NCBI RefSeq assembly: GCF_003432485.1
Contig: NZ_QVNQ01000003.1
Span: 248,001 to 312,000 of the forward strand
Direction of reading: 5' to 3'
DNA from: Actinomadura spongiicola
Lineage (GTDB): Bacteria; Actinomycetota; Actinomycetes; Streptosporangiales; Streptosporangiaceae
Length of the DNA stretch: 64,000 bases
Part shown: positions 27,676 through 37,594 of the stretch, in pieces
Layout: every line of letters starts with the position of its first letter
Numbering within the stretch: position 1 is the stretch's first letter
The notes under the pieces: generated by a model
Told to the model about the DNA's origin: nothing
Database searches by the model: none
What the model saw: the letters and a program-made list of their open reading frames with translations, nothing else
Translations under genes and position numbers: made by a program

Positions 27676-29463
27676 TCAAGGCTGGGAGCGCGCCTTGTAG
27701 GCGGCGGTACGGGCCGCCTTGGCGGTGGCCTTGTCGGGGTGGTGCGCTCCCAGGGCCTCCAGGACGTCGGCCACCCCGGGATGGTCGGTGCGCCACAGGT
27801 CGTCGACCATGTCCTTCATCTCCGCCTCCGGCGGCGTGTCCATGAGCGCGGCCTCGACCGCTTCCTTGGGGTCGGCGGTCTCCAGCATCCCGGCGACGGT
27901 GTCGACGAACACCCACAGGTACTCCTCGCGGGCCAACTCCCGGCCCGACGGGTCCCCCGTGGCGTTCAGCCACAGCGCGGCGTAGGGCGACACCAGCGGG
28001 TGCTCCTGCGCGGCGCGGACCACGGCCGCGGCCTCCGGGCCGATGCGGTGCAGGACGGCGGCGGCGAGGTTGCGGGCGCCGGGGCCGCCCGTCCGCATCA
28101 CGTCGAGGAGGTCGGCGGCGGCGTCCTTGGGGTCGTGGCGGGCCAACCAGCCGTCGATCTCCTCGTCGGCGGCGTCCGGCCTGTACCAGGTGAGGCCCTC
28201 GATGAGCTCCGACGCCCGCGCCCCGGCCAGTTCACCGACGACGGGGGCGGTGAACCCGTCGGCGAGCAGCAGTTCCCGGACGGTCCACACGCCGAGGGGC
28301 GTCAACACGCGTCCCTCCCCCGACGACTCGACGACGCCCCACTCCTCCAGGGTGGCCAGTTCCAGGTGGAACGCGTCCGTGACGAGTTCGGGCATGGTGT
28401 CGGCGTCGGTGAGGTCGTAGGCCTCCGCCACGTGGTCGAGCAGCGCGCCGGCGAGGGTGTCGGGGCCGACTGGGTTCTCCTGCTCGTAGAGGTGGATGAG
28501 AACGCCGGTCATCTCGTTCTGGACGAGTTCGACCGCGTCCAGACCGTCGGCGTAGTCGTGCCCTGGGACGACCAACGCCTCGAACAGCGGTAGCCAGGCC
28601 GCGAGCAGGGTCGCGTCGTCGTCGGACCCGAGGGCGTCCAGAGCGGGCCCCGGCTCGGCGGTGCCCTTCTCCGCCGTGATGACCTTCGCCTCGACCGCGG
28701 CCCACCAGAGACGTTCGAGGACGCCCGCGTCCTCCATACGACCGTGGCGGCGGGGGCTCTCCAGGCCGAGCGCGGCAGCGGCGGCCTCGGCGTCGGTCTC
28801 GGTGAGCGTGTCGTGCTCGGTCAGGGTCCGTTCACCCGTCCAACGGGCCAGGGCCAGGACGTTCCCGGTCAGCGGTGAACGGCGCACGGCGTCCGCCACG
28901 TCCGCCTCGGACGCGAGCCGGACCGGCGGCACCACCAGTTCCTCGGCCTGCCGCAGATAGTCCTCGGTCCGCGCGTACCGCTCCTCCTCGGGCAGCGCCT
29001 CGAAATCGCGGAGCCACGCGTCGACGGCCTCCTGGTCGTCGAGGGAGACCCCGTCGGCGCGCATCAGCCCGCCGATGACCTCCGCCGCCGCGTGCCGTTC
29101 CTCGGTGTCCATCTCGGCGACCAGGTCGGAGAACGCGGGGGCGCTCCGGTCGATCTCCGCTTCCAGGTCGGCGGCCGCCGACGCGGACACCACGCCGGTG
29201 TCTCGCAGGTAGGCGACGATCCGGCGGAGGGCGTCCAGGACGGTGGGCACGTCGTCGCTCCCCGCGACCACGGCCTCGGGGAACACGTCCAGGAGCAGTC
29301 GGCCGACGCCCTCGGGGGTCAGCGCCTCCGGGCCGCTCAGGCCCATCTCGTTCCGCAGGAGGTCCAGCAGGATGCGCGCGCCCTGCTCGTCCAGTTCCTC
29401 GCCGCGATCGTCCGCCCACCGCCGCAGGTCGGTCGCGGTGGTCTCCACCCAGTTGTCGGCCAC
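27676..29463 (-). CDS. Unrecognised 595-residue, mostly helical protein
   Basis: I do not recognise this family. It is a 595-residue soluble, acidic, alpha-helical protein with no signal peptide or membrane segment. Features include an N-terminal segment ATDLRRWADDRGEELDEQGARI, a mid-protein winged-helix-like stretch (LATLEEWGVVESSGEGRVLTPLG), and a C-terminal HEAT-like run of helices with repeats of the form DLLDVMRTGGPGARNLAAAVL. It sits between priA and def, 16 bases from the priA stop, and shares the strand, so it may be cotranscribed with priA. There is no catalytic motif to build on. Confidence 0.8.
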   Translation of the reverse strand: MADNWVETTATDLRRWADDRGEELDEQGARILLDLLRNEMGLSGPEALTPEGVGRLLLDVFPEAVVAGSDDVPTVLDALRRIVAYLRDTGVVSASAAADLEAEIDRSAPAFSDLVAEMDTEERHAAAEVIGGLMRADGVSLDDQEAVDAWLRDFEALPEEERYARTEDYLRQAEELVVPPVRLASEADVADAVRRSPLTGNVLALARWTGERTLTEHDTLTETDAEAAAAALGLESPRRHGRMEDAGVLERLWWAAVEAKVITAEKGTAEPGPALDALGSDDDATLLAAWLPLFEALVVPGHDYADGLDAVELVQNEMTGVLIHLYEQENPVGPDTLAGALLDHVAEAYDLTDADTMPELVTDAFHLELATLEEWGVVESSGEGRVLTPLGVWTVRELLLADGFTAPVVGELAGARASELIEGLTWYRPDAADEEIDGWLARHDPKDAAADLLDVMRTGGPGARNLAAAVLHRIGPEAAAVVRAAQEHPLVSPYAALWLNATGDPSGRELAREEYLWVFVDTVAGMLETADPKEAVEAALMDTPPEAEMKDMVDDLWRTDHPGVADVLEALGAHHPDKATAKAARTAAYKARSQP

Positions 29464-29479
29464 CCGAGAACCCTATTGG

Positions 29480-31582
29480 TCAGATCAGCTCCAGGGGGTC
29501 GATCTGGACCCGTACCGTCTCCGCCGCCTTGCGGGCGCTGCGCACACCCTGCGCCTCCTTCAGCGCACGCGCCAACGCGGGCCCCGCGGCCCGGGGAACA
29601 CGGATCAGCGCGCGTTCCCTGTCCTGCGCGTCGGCTCCGGGACCGGGCGGCGACGGCACCGGCACAGGCCCGAGCACCTCGGCGCCCTCGGGCAACCGGG
29701 CGTCGGCGAGCAGTTCCCGGATCGCGGCGGACGTGCCGGTCAGCGACGCCATCCGCGCGGCGGGCGGGAAGCCCACCTCCCTGCGCTCGGCCAGTTCTCG
29801 CTCCGCGTAGGTGACCGGGTCCCACCGGACGAGGGCCTGGACGGCGGGCAGCGTCCCCTCGGCGGCCACCACCACCGGACCCTTCGGCCGGACGAGCGAC
29901 GCCGCGTTCAACCACCGCCGCAGCGTCTCCTCACCGGCACGCAGGTCCGGCCGTCCGAGCAGCACCCAGCCGTCCAGGAGCAGCGCCGCGCCGTATCCGT
30001 CTTCCGCGGGCGGCTCGGCGCCCGGCGTGGCCACCACGAGCGCACGTTCCGGGCCGACCCGTTCGAGGACGGCGTCCCGGCCTGAGGTGCGCACCGGCAC
30101 GCCCGGGAACGCCCTGCCCAGCTCCTCCGCCGTGCGCTTGGCGCCCACCACCACGGCACGCAGATGGACGAACCCGCATTCGGGGCACTGCCAGTCGCCC
30201 GCGATGCGCCCGCACCAGCGGCAGTACGGCGCGGCATGGGACGACGGCAACGACAAGGGACCCTGGCAGGCGCCGCACTGCGCGGGCGTCCGGCACCGGG
30301 CGCACGCGATGGTCGGGACGTACCCGCGCCGGGGAACCTGCACCAGGACGGGCCCGTCGTCCAGAGCCTGCCGGGCCACCTCGAAGGCGATGTTCGGCAG
30401 GCGGGCGCTCCGGGCCGCGGCGTCGCGGGCGAGCTGCGCGTCCTCCCCCACGTAGCGGACGCGGGGCATCACGGCCCGGACGTGCGCACGGTCGGCGGCG
30501 AGCGCGTGCGCCCACCCCGACTCGACGAGCTGGCTGGCGTCGGTGCTCCTGGCGAACCCACCGATGAGCGCACCCGCCCTGACCCGGTGCGCGCGCAGGG
30601 CGAGGACGTCGCGGGCGTGCGGGTAGGGGGCGTGCGGTTCGGCGTGGACGTCGTCCCCGTCGTCCCACAGCACGACCAGCCCGAGGTCGGAGACCGGCGC
30701 GAACATCGCGGCGCGCGTGCCGACGACCGCCCGCGCCGACCCGCGCAGGACGGCGAGCCACCTCCGGTAGCGTTCCGCGGGCCCCAGCTCCGCCGTCAGG
30801 GCGACGTGCACGCCCTCCCCCAGCTCGGCCGTCAGCGCGGCGTCGACCCGCGCCACGTCGCGGCCGTCCGCGACGACCACCAGCGCGCCGCGCCCTGAAC
30901 CTAGTGTCACGGCGACCGCCCGTGCGATGGCCGCCGTCCACGCGGGGCCGGGCAGCGCCGTCCACACCGCGTGGGGGGCCCGCCCCTCGGCCAGCGCGCT
31001 CAGGAACGACGCGCCGGCCGGATAGTGCGCCCACGCGCCCAGGCCGCCCGCGACACCGTCCTCGGCCGGTTCCGCCGCGGTGTCCGGGGCCGGCGCCACC
31101 GGTTCCGCCTCCACGCGGGCGTGCCGAGGTGGAACGGCCAGCCGGAGCACGTCCGCGAACGTTCCCGCGTAACGGTCGGCGACCTCCCGGATCAGCGCCA
31201 CCATCTCGCGGGTGAGGACGGGCTCCGACGACGTCACCCGCTCCAGGAACAGCAGCTTCCCGTCATGGTCGCTCTCGGCGACCCGCTCCAGGACGAAACC
31301 GTCGACGAGCTGACCGGCGAACCGCACCCTCACCCGGCACCCCGGCACCACCTCGTCGGACATCTGCGCGGGCACGAGATAGTCGAACGGGCGATCCAGA
31401 TGCGGCAGGGACACGTCCACCGCGATCCGCGCGACGGGCAGCTCCTCGGCCGGACGGCGAACCCCCTTCTTCCCGCCCTTGCCCGCCTTGCCCGCCTTGT
31501 CGGACGTCTTCGGGGACGTTCGCGGCAGGTCGTCCAGTCCCGGGATCTGGTCCGTTCCCGCGCCGTCCTTCGTCACGCTCAC
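29480..31582 (-). CDS. priA: Primosomal protein N'-like (PriA) lacking ATPase motifs
   Basis: A 700-residue protein. The N-terminal PriA DNA-binding domain has LPHLDRPFDYLVP and GCRVRVRFAGQ. The zinc domain is kept: CARCRTPAQCGACQ, CRWCGR and CPECG. The helicase core is degenerate. There is no Walker A GxxGxGKT, and the DEEH box is replaced by VVLWDDGDD. Actinobacterial PriA proteins of this type are known to lack helicase function. The protein may load the replisome by interactions only. An N-terminal extension rich in Lys/Gly (about 45 residues) precedes the domain. Confidence 0.87.
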   Translation of the reverse strand: MSVTKDGAGTDQIPGLDDLPRTSPKTSDKAGKAGKGGKKGVRRPAEELPVARIAVDVSLPHLDRPFDYLVPAQMSDEVVPGCRVRVRFAGQLVDGFVLERVAESDHDGKLLFLERVTSSEPVLTREMVALIREVADRYAGTFADVLRLAVPPRHARVEAEPVAPAPDTAAEPAEDGVAGGLGAWAHYPAGASFLSALAEGRAPHAVWTALPGPAWTAAIARAVAVTLGSGRGALVVVADGRDVARVDAALTAELGEGVHVALTAELGPAERYRRWLAVLRGSARAVVGTRAAMFAPVSDLGLVVLWDDGDDVHAEPHAPYPHARDVLALRAHRVRAGALIGGFARSTDASQLVESGWAHALAADRAHVRAVMPRVRYVGEDAQLARDAAARSARLPNIAFEVARQALDDGPVLVQVPRRGYVPTIACARCRTPAQCGACQGPLSLPSSHAAPYCRWCGRIAGDWQCPECGFVHLRAVVVGAKRTAEELGRAFPGVPVRTSGRDAVLERVGPERALVVATPGAEPPAEDGYGAALLLDGWVLLGRPDLRAGEETLRRWLNAASLVRPKGPVVVAAEGTLPAVQALVRWDPVTYAERELAERREVGFPPAARMASLTGTSAAIRELLADARLPEGAEVLGPVPVPSPPGPGADAQDRERALIRVPRAAGPALARALKEAQGVRSARKAAETVRVQIDPLELI

Positions 31583-31715
31583 CGTCCTACCAGATCAACC
31601 CGACAACCCATGGCGCACGCTAGGGTTGAACTGATCAAACGGGGCGCGCTGCCGTTGGCTCATTACCCGATACCCCCCGCCGTGCCCTCTCCGTCCGACG
31701 AGCCCATGCAGGCGG

Positions 31716-33389
31716 ATGACCACAGCGCATACTCCAGAGCGGGCGGACGCCCAAGCCCTGCGTGGGCAGCCGTCACGCCGTTCCCCCGGCCCCTCCCCCG
31801 CCACGTGGAGGAAGTGGGCCAACCCGCGCCATCCCGTGGTGGCCGCCACGGTCACCGCGGCAGTCCTGCACCTGGTGTGGGCGCTGTACCTGGCGACCGA
31901 GGGAGGCGACCTCGCCGCCCAGGCCGCGTGGACCGACTTCGTCTGGAAGCACCCGGACGCGGCCTACAGCTTCGCCTGGTACGGCGGGATGCATCCCGCC
32001 TCGTACAGCGTGATGTCGCCGCATCTGATGGCGTTGTTCGGGATACGCACCGTCGCGGTGGTGTCCGGCACGCTCTCCGCCGGCCTCACCGCGTACCTGC
32101 TGAGACGCTTCAGGGCGCCGGTCACGCTGCCCGCGTCCCTGTGGGCCGCGTTCGCGCTGTCGTGCAACTCCGCGTCCGGACGGGTCACGTTCGGCCTCGG
32201 CCTCACCTTCGCGCTCATGGCGGTGATCGCCGCTTTCACGTCGCGCGGCACCCCGGCGCTGCGCGCCGCCGGGATGGTCGGCCTCGGGCTGCTGTCCACG
32301 CTCGCCAGCCCGGTCGCGGGCCTGTTCCTCATGGTGCTGGCCGCCGCGCTGTTCCTCACCGGGCGGCGCCGCGCCGGGATCTGCATCGCCGTGGGCCCGC
32401 CCATCGTCGTCGGGACGACGAGCCTGCTGTTCCCGTTCAGCGGCGTCCAGCCGATCTCCCTCACCGCCATCGTGCTGCCCGCCGTGGCCGCCGTCATCGC
32501 GATCCTGACGTGCGCGCCGCGCGGCTGGACGCTCGTCCGGGTCGGCGCGGGCGTCTACCTGCTCGGAATCATGCTGACCTGGCTGATCCCGTCACCGGTC
32601 GGCAGCAACGTCGAACGCCTCTCGCTGCTGTTCGGCGGCATGTTCCTGCTGTCGGCGGTGGCACGCGCGCACGGCCGGATCCGCATCGCCGTGCTGTCGC
32701 TGGCGTTCATCGTCACCGCGTCCTGGCAGGTCGTGAAGCCCGTCGGAGACCTGATCCACACCGAACCCGCGGCGACCGCCGCCGCGCACGCCAGCGGCCT
32801 CGTCGCCGAACTGAAGTCCGTCGGCGCGGACGACGCCCGCATCGAGGTCGTCCCGCTGCGGTCCCACTGGGAGTCGTCCGGGCTGAGCCGCCACTTCGTC
32901 CTCGCCCGGGGCTGGAACCGCCAGGTCGACGCGGAACGCCACGAACTGTTCTACGAGGAGGGCGCGCTGACCGCCGCGTCCTACCGCGACTGGCTGTACA
33001 AGTGGTCGGTGCAGTACGTCGTCCTGCCCGAACAGGAGAGGGACTGGTCGGCCCGGGACGAGGCCGCCATCGTCAAAGGCGGCCAGCCGTACCTGACGGA
33101 GATCTGGAGCGACCGGCACTGGCGTCTGTTCCGCGTGCTCCGCTCGACGCCGCTGGTCGACCGTCCGGCGTCCGTCCACGAACTCAACGCCGGTCGGCTG
33201 GTCGTCGACATGCCGTCCCGGGGGTCGGTGCTGGTCCGGGTCTCCTGGTCCCCGTGGCTCCGGGTGACGGGCGGGGAGGCGTGCCTGGCCCGCGAGGGCG
33301 ACTTCGTCCGGTTGCACGCCGACAGGCCCGCCCGCTACACCATCGCGGCCCGGTACGGCTTCAAACGCGGCAACCACTGCCGATCCTGA
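31716..33389 (+). CDS. Polytopic membrane protein with a C-terminal extracytoplasmic domain, GT-C-like
   Basis: A 557-residue protein with about 10-11 membrane segments between residues 40 and 355 and a soluble C-terminal domain of about 200 residues. The arrangement and the WYGGMHPASYSVMSPHL loop early after helix 1 resemble actinobacterial GT-C-type glycosyltransferases or arabinosyltransferases; databases often call such proteins MFS. The conserved acidic loop is not clear, so the catalytic role is unproven. It lies divergent from priA and ends before a strong bidirectional terminator facing metK. Confidence 0.7.
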   Translation: MTTAHTPERADAQALRGQPSRRSPGPSPATWRKWANPRHPVVAATVTAAVLHLVWALYLATEGGDLAAQAAWTDFVWKHPDAAYSFAWYGGMHPASYSVMSPHLMALFGIRTVAVVSGTLSAGLTAYLLRRFRAPVTLPASLWAAFALSCNSASGRVTFGLGLTFALMAVIAAFTSRGTPALRAAGMVGLGLLSTLASPVAGLFLMVLAAALFLTGRRRAGICIAVGPPIVVGTTSLLFPFSGVQPISLTAIVLPAVAAVIAILTCAPRGWTLVRVGAGVYLLGIMLTWLIPSPVGSNVERLSLLFGGMFLLSAVARAHGRIRIAVLSLAFIVTASWQVVKPVGDLIHTEPAATAAAHASGLVAELKSVGADDARIEVVPLRSHWESSGLSRHFVLARGWNRQVDAERHELFYEEGALTAASYRDWLYKWSVQYVVLPEQERDWSARDEAAIVKGGQPYLTEIWSDRHWRLFRVLRSTPLVDRPASVHELNAGRLVVDMPSRGSVLVRVSWSPWLRVTGGEACLAREGDFVRLHADRPARYTIAARYGFKRGNHCRS

Positions 33390-33417
33390 CCGGGCCCCAG
33401 CGACCCCACCAACGCGA

Positions 33418-33449
33418 AGGGCCCTCGGAACGCGCGTTCCCAGGGCCCT
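33418..33449. terminator. Bidirectional terminator hairpin between convergent genes
   Basis: A near-perfect palindrome: AGGGCCCTCGGAACGC pairs with GCGTTCCCAGGGCCCT, with a single C-C mismatch. It sits between the membrane protein stop (33389) and the metK stop (33467). Confidence 0.85.
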
Positions 33450-33466
33450 CGGTCGTTCCGGCGTCG

Positions 33467-34672
33467 TTACAGACCCGCGGCGGAGGCGAGGTCCTTCGCG
33501 CGGTCGGTCGACTCCCAGGAGAAGTCGGGCTCCTCGCGGCCGAAGTGACCGTAGGCCGCGGTCCGCTGGTAGATCGGGCGGAGCAGGTCCAGGTCACGGA
33601 CGATCGCGGCCGGGCGCAGGTCGAAGACCTCCCCGATCGCCTTCTCGATCTTCTCGTGGGCGACCTTCTCGGTGCCGAACGTCTCCACGAACACGCCGAC
33701 CGGGTGGGCCTTGCCGATCGCGTAGGCGACCTGGACCTCGGCGCGGTCGGCGAGCTGCGCGGCGACGATGTTCTTGGCGACCCAGCGCATCGCGTACGCG
33801 GCGGAGCGGTCCACCTTGGACGGGTCCTTGCCGGAGAACGCGCCGCCGCCGTGCCGGGCCATCCCACCGTAGGTGTCCACGATGATCTTGCGGCCGGTGA
33901 GCCCCGCGTCACCCATCGGACCGCCGATCTCGAAGCGCCCGGTGGGGTTGACCAGCAGCCGGTAGCCGTCGGTGTCGAGGTCGAACTGCGCGAGCACCGG
34001 GTCGACGACGTGTTCCTTCACGTCCGGCGTCAGCAGCTCCTTCAGGTCGATGTCGGGGGCGTGCTGGCTGGACACCACGACGGTGTCGAGGCGGACGCCG
34101 CGGTCGCCGTCGTACTCGATGGTGACCTGGGTCTTGCCGTCGGGACGCAGGTAGGGCACGTCGCCGTTCTTGCGGACGGCCGACAGCCGCTGGGCGAGCC
34201 GGTGCGCCAGCGTGATCGGCAGCGGCATCAGCTCGGGGGTCTCGTTGGTGGCGTAGCCGAACATCAGGCCCTGGTCGCCGGCGCCCTGCCGGTCCAGGTC
34301 GTCGCCCAGCCGGTCGCGGTCCTCGTCCTCGCGGACCTCGTAGGCGTCGTTGACGCCCTGCGCGATGTCGGGCGACTGCGCGCCGATGGACACCGACACG
34401 CCGCAGGAGTGGCCGTCGAAGCCCTTCTTGGACGAGTCGTAGCCGATCTCCAGGATCTTCTCCCGGATCACGCCGGGGATGTCCACATAGGTCTCGGTGG
34501 TGACCTCACCGGCCACATGCACCTGACCGGTCGTGATCATCGTCTCGACGGCGACCCGCGAACCGGGGTCGTCCTTGAGCATCGAGTCGAGGATCGCGTC
34601 GCTGATCTGGTCGGCGATCTTGTCCGGGTGTCCTTCGGTGACCGACTCGGAAGTGAACAGACGGCGTGACAC
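33467..34672 (-). CDS. metK: S-adenosylmethionine synthase
   Basis: A 401-residue enzyme making SAM from ATP and methionine. It starts at a GTG (34672) with AAGGAG about ten bases upstream. Motifs are [13 protein letters not shown] (ATP His), [16 protein letters not shown] and [19 protein letters not shown]. It is preceded by a leader with repeated GTGGGGGAA-like elements and lies downstream of coaBC. Confidence 0.97.
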   Translation of the reverse strand: MSRRLFTSESVTEGHPDKIADQISDAILDSMLKDDPGSRVAVETMITTGQVHVAGEVTTETYVDIPGVIREKILEIGYDSSKKGFDGHSCGVSVSIGAQSPDIAQGVNDAYEVREDEDRDRLGDDLDRQGAGDQGLMFGYATNETPELMPLPITLAHRLAQRLSAVRKNGDVPYLRPDGKTQVTIEYDGDRGVRLDTVVVSSQHAPDIDLKELLTPDVKEHVVDPVLAQFDLDTDGYRLLVNPTGRFEIGGPMGDAGLTGRKIIVDTYGGMARHGGGAFSGKDPSKVDRSAAYAMRWVAKNIVAAQLADRAEVQVAYAIGKAHPVGVFVETFGTEKVAHEKIEKAIGEVFDLRPAAIVRDLDLLRPIYQRTAAYGHFGREEPDFSWESTDRAKDLASAAGL

Positions 34673-34689
34673 GTACGGGCACTCCTTGC

Positions 34690-34815
34690 AGCGGCTGCTG
34701 ACTGATGTCGCAGGACGGATGAGTCTTCGAGTTCGAGCGGGGCGCGTTCCCCCCGCAGAGTTTCCCCACGGACGCTCGAGGCTTCCCCCACGAACGCTTG
34801 ACCCGAAGTCTAGCC
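34690..34815 (-). promoter_or_regulatory. metK leader with repeated GGGGAA elements
   Basis: On the minus strand there are three similar elements: GCGTTCGTGGGGGAAGC, GCGTCCGTGGGGAAAC and CTGCGGGGGGAACGC, then a GCGGGG / CCCCGC hairpin and paired TCGAG/CTCGA segments. It does not match a SAM riboswitch I know. The region may be a leader RNA that controls metK; this is speculative. Confidence 0.3.
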
Positions 34816-34863
34816 CGATCACCGCCGGGGACCGGTATGACCGGCACCACGGGCACCGGCTCG

Positions 34864-36084
34864 TCACCCGGCCGGGCGGCGGTCGAGCCGCGCGGCCACC
34901 AGATCCCAGACGGACTCGGCGAGCGCCTCCTTCGCGCCGCGCGGCACGTCGGTCCGCGAACCGTCCGCGCCGAGGATGATCGCCGCGTTGTCGGGCCGCC
35001 CGAAGGCGAGGTCCTCGCCGACCTGGTTGACGACGAGCAGGTCGCTGCGTTTGCGGGCGAGCTTGGCGCGGCCGTTGGCCAGGACGTCGTCGGTCTCGGC
35101 GGCGAATCCGACGATCACCTGGTCGGGGCGGCGGATGTCGCCGAGCTCGGCGAGGATGTCGGGGTTCTTGACGAGCCGGATCGGGTCCGGCTCCGCCCCG
35201 TCCGCCTTCTTGATCTTCGATTCGCGGTAGTCGACGGGCCGGAAGTCGGCGACGGCGGCGGCCATGACGACCGCGTCGGCGCCGGCGGCGGCCGACAGGA
35301 CGGCCTCGCGCATCTCGACGGCGGATCCGACGCGGACGACCTCGACGCCCGCCGGGTCGGGCAGCGCGACGTTCGCGGAGACGAGCGTGACCCGCGCGCC
35401 ACGGGCCACGGCGGTCCGGGCGAGCGCGTAGCCCTGGAGTCCGGACGAGCGGTTGCCGATGAAACGGACGGGGTCGAGGGGCTCCCGGGTGCCGCCCGCG
35501 GAGACGACGACGTGCCGTCCGGCGAGGTCGCGGCCGTCGGCGCCGCGGGCCAGGACGTGCCGGGCGACCTCGAACAGTTCGGCCGGGTCGGGCAGCCGCC
35601 CGGGGCCGGTGTCCCTGCCGGTGAGCCGCCCGGACGCCGGTTCGATCACGACGGCGCCGCGGGCCCGGAGCGTCGCGACGTTCTCGCGGGTCGCCAGGTG
35701 CTGCCACATCTCGGTGTGCATCGCGGGCGCGAACACGACCGGGCACCGCGCGGTGAGCAGGGTGTTGGTGAGCAGGTCGTCGGCTAGGCCGTGCGCGGCC
35801 CTGGCGAGCAGGTCGGCGGTGGCGGGCGCGACGAACACCAGGTCGGCCTCCTGCCCGAGCCGGACGTGCGGGACGTCGGCGACGCCGTCCCAGACCTGCG
35901 CGGAGACCGGGTTGCCGGACAGCGCGGCCCAGGTCGGTTCGCCCACGAAGCGGAGCGCGTCCGGTGTCGGGACGACGGTGACGTCATGGCCGGACTCGGT
36001 CAGGGACCGGAGCAGCTCGCAGACCTTGTACGCGGCGATGCCCGCGCTCACACCGAGGACGACGCGCGGCTTTGGGGAGGTCAT
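34864..36084 (-). CDS. coaBC: Bifunctional phosphopantothenoylcysteine synthetase/decarboxylase
   Basis: A 406-residue fusion of coenzyme A synthesis. The N-terminal CoaC flavin domain (1-190) has [10 protein letters not shown] and [10 protein letters not shown], with PAMH where E. coli has PAMN. The C-terminal CoaB domain has [25 protein letters not shown] sequence and the Lys-containing SKIKK loop. It lies between metK and rpoZ, the usual actinobacterial order. Confidence 0.95.
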   Translation of the reverse strand: MTSPKPRVVLGVSAGIAAYKVCELLRSLTESGHDVTVVPTPDALRFVGEPTWAALSGNPVSAQVWDGVADVPHVRLGQEADLVFVAPATADLLARAAHGLADDLLTNTLLTARCPVVFAPAMHTEMWQHLATRENVATLRARGAVVIEPASGRLTGRDTGPGRLPDPAELFEVARHVLARGADGRDLAGRHVVVSAGGTREPLDPVRFIGNRSSGLQGYALARTAVARGARVTLVSANVALPDPAGVEVVRVGSAVEMREAVLSAAAGADAVVMAAAVADFRPVDYRESKIKKADGAEPDPIRLVKNPDILAELGDIRRPDQVIVGFAAETDDVLANGRAKLARKRSDLLVVNQVGEDLAFGRPDNAAIILGADGSRTDVPRGAKEALAESVWDLVAARLDRRPAG

Positions 36085-36234
36085 GCGATCACTGTCGCAT
36101 CAGGCGCCGGGCGCCTGCGCGCCGGGGTCGCCCCCACGGGCGGGCACGACGGCGGGTCAGGGCAGGCGGTGTTTCCGGGCGGTCTGGGCGGGCGGGCACG
36201 GCAAGCGGCCGAGACGAGCCGAGGCCCGGCGGGC

Positions 36235-36489
36235 TCAGCCCTCGATGGGCTCGGCGTTCAGGAGGCCCTCGCGCGTCTCGCGCAGGGCGATCGACAGCGG
36301 CTTCTCCTGGACCTGGGTCTCGACGAGGGGGCCGACGTACTCCAGCAGGCCCTCGCCCAGCTGGGCGTAGTAGGCGTTGATCTGCCTCGCGCGCTTGGCC
36401 GCGATGCTCACGAGGCCGTACTTGGTGTCGACGACCTCCAGGAGCTCGTCGATCGACGGGTTGGTGATGCCCTCACTGCTGGTTGCCAC
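36235..36489 (-). CDS. rpoZ: RNA polymerase omega subunit
   Basis: An 84-residue protein from a GTG at 36489 ([18 protein letters not shown]). It has the RpoZ core [25 protein letters not shown] and the short C-terminal acidic tail. Omega helps assemble the RNA polymerase beta' subunit. It follows gmk by 26 bases. Confidence 0.95.
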   Translation of the reverse strand: MATSSEGITNPSIDELLEVVDTKYGLVSIAAKRARQINAYYAQLGEGLLEYVGPLVETQVQEKPLSIALRETREGLLNAEPIEG

Positions 36490-36515
36490 TCGGTGGCCTT
36501 CCCCTAGGACTCTGG

Positions 36516-37109
36516 CTATTGAACAGCCATCAAGGCTAGCAGCTCGTCGCACACGTCCCGTACGGACGTGTTGACGAGCGTGAGGTCGAACTCCTTCTCG
36601 GCGGCCAGCTCGACGCGGGCGGCGTCGAGGCGGCGTTCGATGACCTCGGGGGGCTCGGTGCCGCGCCCGGTGAGCCGCCGGACGAGCTCGTCCCAGCTCG
36701 GGGGCGCGAGGAACACCAGCCGCGCGTCCGGCATGGACCGGCGGACCTGGCGGGCGCCCTGCAGGTCGATCTCCAGGAGCACCGGCTCGCCACGGGCGAG
36801 CCGCTCCTCGACGGGCCGACGCGGGGTCCCGTAGCGGTTGCCCGCGAACTCGGCCCATTCGAGGAGCCGCCCTTCGTCGACGAGCCGGTCGAAACCGGCG
36901 TCGTCGACGAAGAAGTACTGCACACCGTGGGTCTCACCCGGCCGGGGGGGCCGGGTGGTCACCGAGACCGACAGCCACACCTGCGGGTGTGATCGCCGGA
37001 TCTCGGCGACGACCGTGCTCTTGCCGACGCCCGACGGTCCGGACAGGACCGTCAGCCGCCGCGCGAGCGGGTCATGCGATTCGGAGCCTTCCAACGCGGA
37101 GGAACCCAT
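36516..37109 (-). CDS. gmk: Guanylate kinase
   Basis: A 197-residue kinase of GMP. It has the Walker [32 protein letters not shown] (GMP-binding) and [12 protein letters not shown] chose the ATG at 37109 with GGGTGAG before it; a longer start at 37172 would add 21 unlikely residues. It is followed by rpoZ. Confidence 0.95.
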   Translation of the reverse strand: MGSSALEGSESHDPLARRLTVLSGPSGVGKSTVVAEIRRSHPQVWLSVSVTTRPPRPGETHGVQYFFVDDAGFDRLVDEGRLLEWAEFAGNRYGTPRRPVEERLARGEPVLLEIDLQGARQVRRSMPDARLVFLAPPSWDELVRRLTGRGTEPPEVIERRLDAARVELAAEKEFDLTLVNTSVRDVCDELLALMAVQ

Positions 37110-37267
37110 CTCACCCGGCCTGTCCGTGGACGCGCGGCCTGTACGGGCCGGCCGGGGACGAGACGTGCACACCCTGTGCGCCGGAGCCGGACGGGATGGT
37201 GCCGGGCCCGGGTCGCCCCGAGCCGGCCGCGACGGTCACGCCGTCGCGCCCGCCCGTGAGTCGTACG

Positions 37268-37594
37268 TCAGCGGTTCGCACTTCCGCCGAACTCACGCTC
37301 CAGGGACGCGCGCTGGTTGGCGCCGAGGCCCCGCACACGGCGGGACTCGGCGATGCCCAGGCGCTCCATGATCTGCTTCGCACGAACCTTGCCCACACCG
37401 GGCAGTGATTCAAGGAGAGCCGACACCTTCATCTTTCCGATGACGTCGTCGGACTGACCCTCTTTGAGAACCTCGGCGAGCGAGGTTCCCCCGTGCTTGA
37501 GCCGATTCTTAACCTCGGCCCGCTCCTTGCGAGCCTTGGCAGCCTTCTCCAAGGCTGCGGCGCGCTGTTCGGGGGTTAGGGGCGGAAGAGCCAC
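37268..37594 (-). CDS. mihF: Actinobacterial integration host factor (mIHF)
   Basis: A 108-residue basic protein with MALPPLTPEQRAAALEKAAK at the start and the H2TH-type DNA-binding segment LLESLPGVGKVRAKQIMERLGI. mIHF binds and bends DNA as a nucleoid protein and is essential in mycobacteria. The long coil-like N-terminus is characteristic. Confidence 0.95.
   Translation of the reverse strand: MALPPLTPEQRAAALEKAAKARKERAEVKNRLKHGGTSLAEVLKEGQSDDVIGKMKVSALLESLPGVGKVRAKQIMERLGIAESRRVRGLGANQRASLEREFGGSANR

Noticed and set aside
34690..34815. A known SAM riboswitch before metK
   Set aside because: Expected conserved core blocks could not be found; only repeats and a hairpin are visible.
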